A program made the translations under genes and the position numbers. A stretch of DNA of 64,000 nucleotides from Pseudoxanthomonas yeongjuensis (GTDB taxonomy: Bacteria > Pseudomonadota > Gammaproteobacteria > Xanthomonadales > Xanthomonadaceae), in contig NZ_PDWT01000006.1 of the NCBI RefSeq assembly GCF_010093345.1, positions 1 to 64,000 of the forward strand, given 5' to 3'. How positions within the stretch are numbered: the stretch's first letter is position 1; every line of letters begins with the position of its first letter. Positions 63,976 to 64,000 of this stretch are shown one piece after another. The notes beneath the pieces are model-generated. The model made no database searches, had not been told where the DNA came from, and saw only the letters and a program-made list of their open reading frames with translations.

Positions 63976-64000
63976 TCAGAAGCTCCAGGTCACCACCAGG
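63976..64000 (-). CDS. C-terminal end of an outer-membrane beta-barrel protein (partial)
   Basis: The last codons before the stop TGA (63976-63978) read L-V-V-T-W-S-F. A terminal Phe with alternating hydrophobic and aromatic residues is the BAM-recognised signature of outer-membrane beta-barrels, and the ending is typical of TonB-dependent receptors. The rest of the gene lies outside the window. The terminator follows at the expected distance. Confidence 0.6.

Overview
The window is high-GC bacterial chromosome. Its gene content fits a gammaproteobacterium of the Lysobacteraceae/Xanthomonadaceae (Lysobacter, Luteimonas or relatives). Pointers are a tonB-gshB pair diverging from a type IV pilus Pil-Chp chemosensory operon, adjacent yoaA-tsaB, lysA, nudE-cysQ-mazG, many small palindromic intergenic repeats and a heptanucleotide tandem-repeat family. 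The placement is inference from gene content; no rRNA or tRNA is visible to test it. The left end looks like a contig end: bases 106-148 closely resemble a Nextera/Tn5 sequencing adapter, so the first gene is cut.

Layout. 149-2.9 kb (minus): dgkA, terC-like, lemA and a truncated TPM-domain gene. 3.1-4.7 kb (plus): a GDSL-type lipoprotein and two VOC proteins. 4.8-5.7 kb (minus): isoaspartyl peptidase. 5.9-11.7 kb (minus): a two-component system, then a three-gene MacAB-like exporter. 11.8-15.4 kb: DUF486 gene, then a nudE-cysQ-mazG-ynfA-DUF962 operon. 15.4-17.7 kb (plus): bioA and rsmE. 17.8-29.3 kb (minus): pilG-pilI-pilJ-chpA-chpB-chpC. 29.5-31.4 kb (plus): gshB and tonB. 31.5-35.0 kb (minus): a coupled operon of a Rieske/FAD reductase, a patatin and an MBL hydrolase. 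35.4-38.2 kb (plus): folE, an ECF sigma factor, two small membrane proteins and DUF2200. 38.3-44.4 kb (minus): mrcB with a TPR lipoprotein, and yoaA-tsaB. 44.5-46.6 kb (plus): a GT2/GT4 fusion. 46.8-50.5 kb (minus): relA and a TPR membrane protein. 50.6-51.1 kb (plus): a secreted unknown. 51.2-55.2 kb (minus): hrpA. 55.2-57.9 kb (plus): dps and recQ. 58.2-63.8 kb (minus): lysA followed by four envelope hydrolases (two serine hydrolases, a D-Ala-D-Ala dipeptidase and an AmiD-like amidase). The last 25 bases are the end of an outer-membrane beta-barrel gene.

The most interesting features are these. (1) The Pil-Chp operon lacks pilH and the methyltransferase pilK, and its ChpB has lost the phosphoacceptor Asp and all three CheB catalytic residues, which suggests chemosensing without methylation-based adaptation. 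(2) A heptad repeat family occurs at four places; one copy forms an 86-bp near-perfect hairpin inserted in frame inside hrpA, and another abuts the tsaB start codon. (3) A REP-like palindrome family occurs in four intergenic gaps, and one copy supplies the stop codon of rsmE. (4) A murein-peptide hydrolase cluster is joined to lysA.
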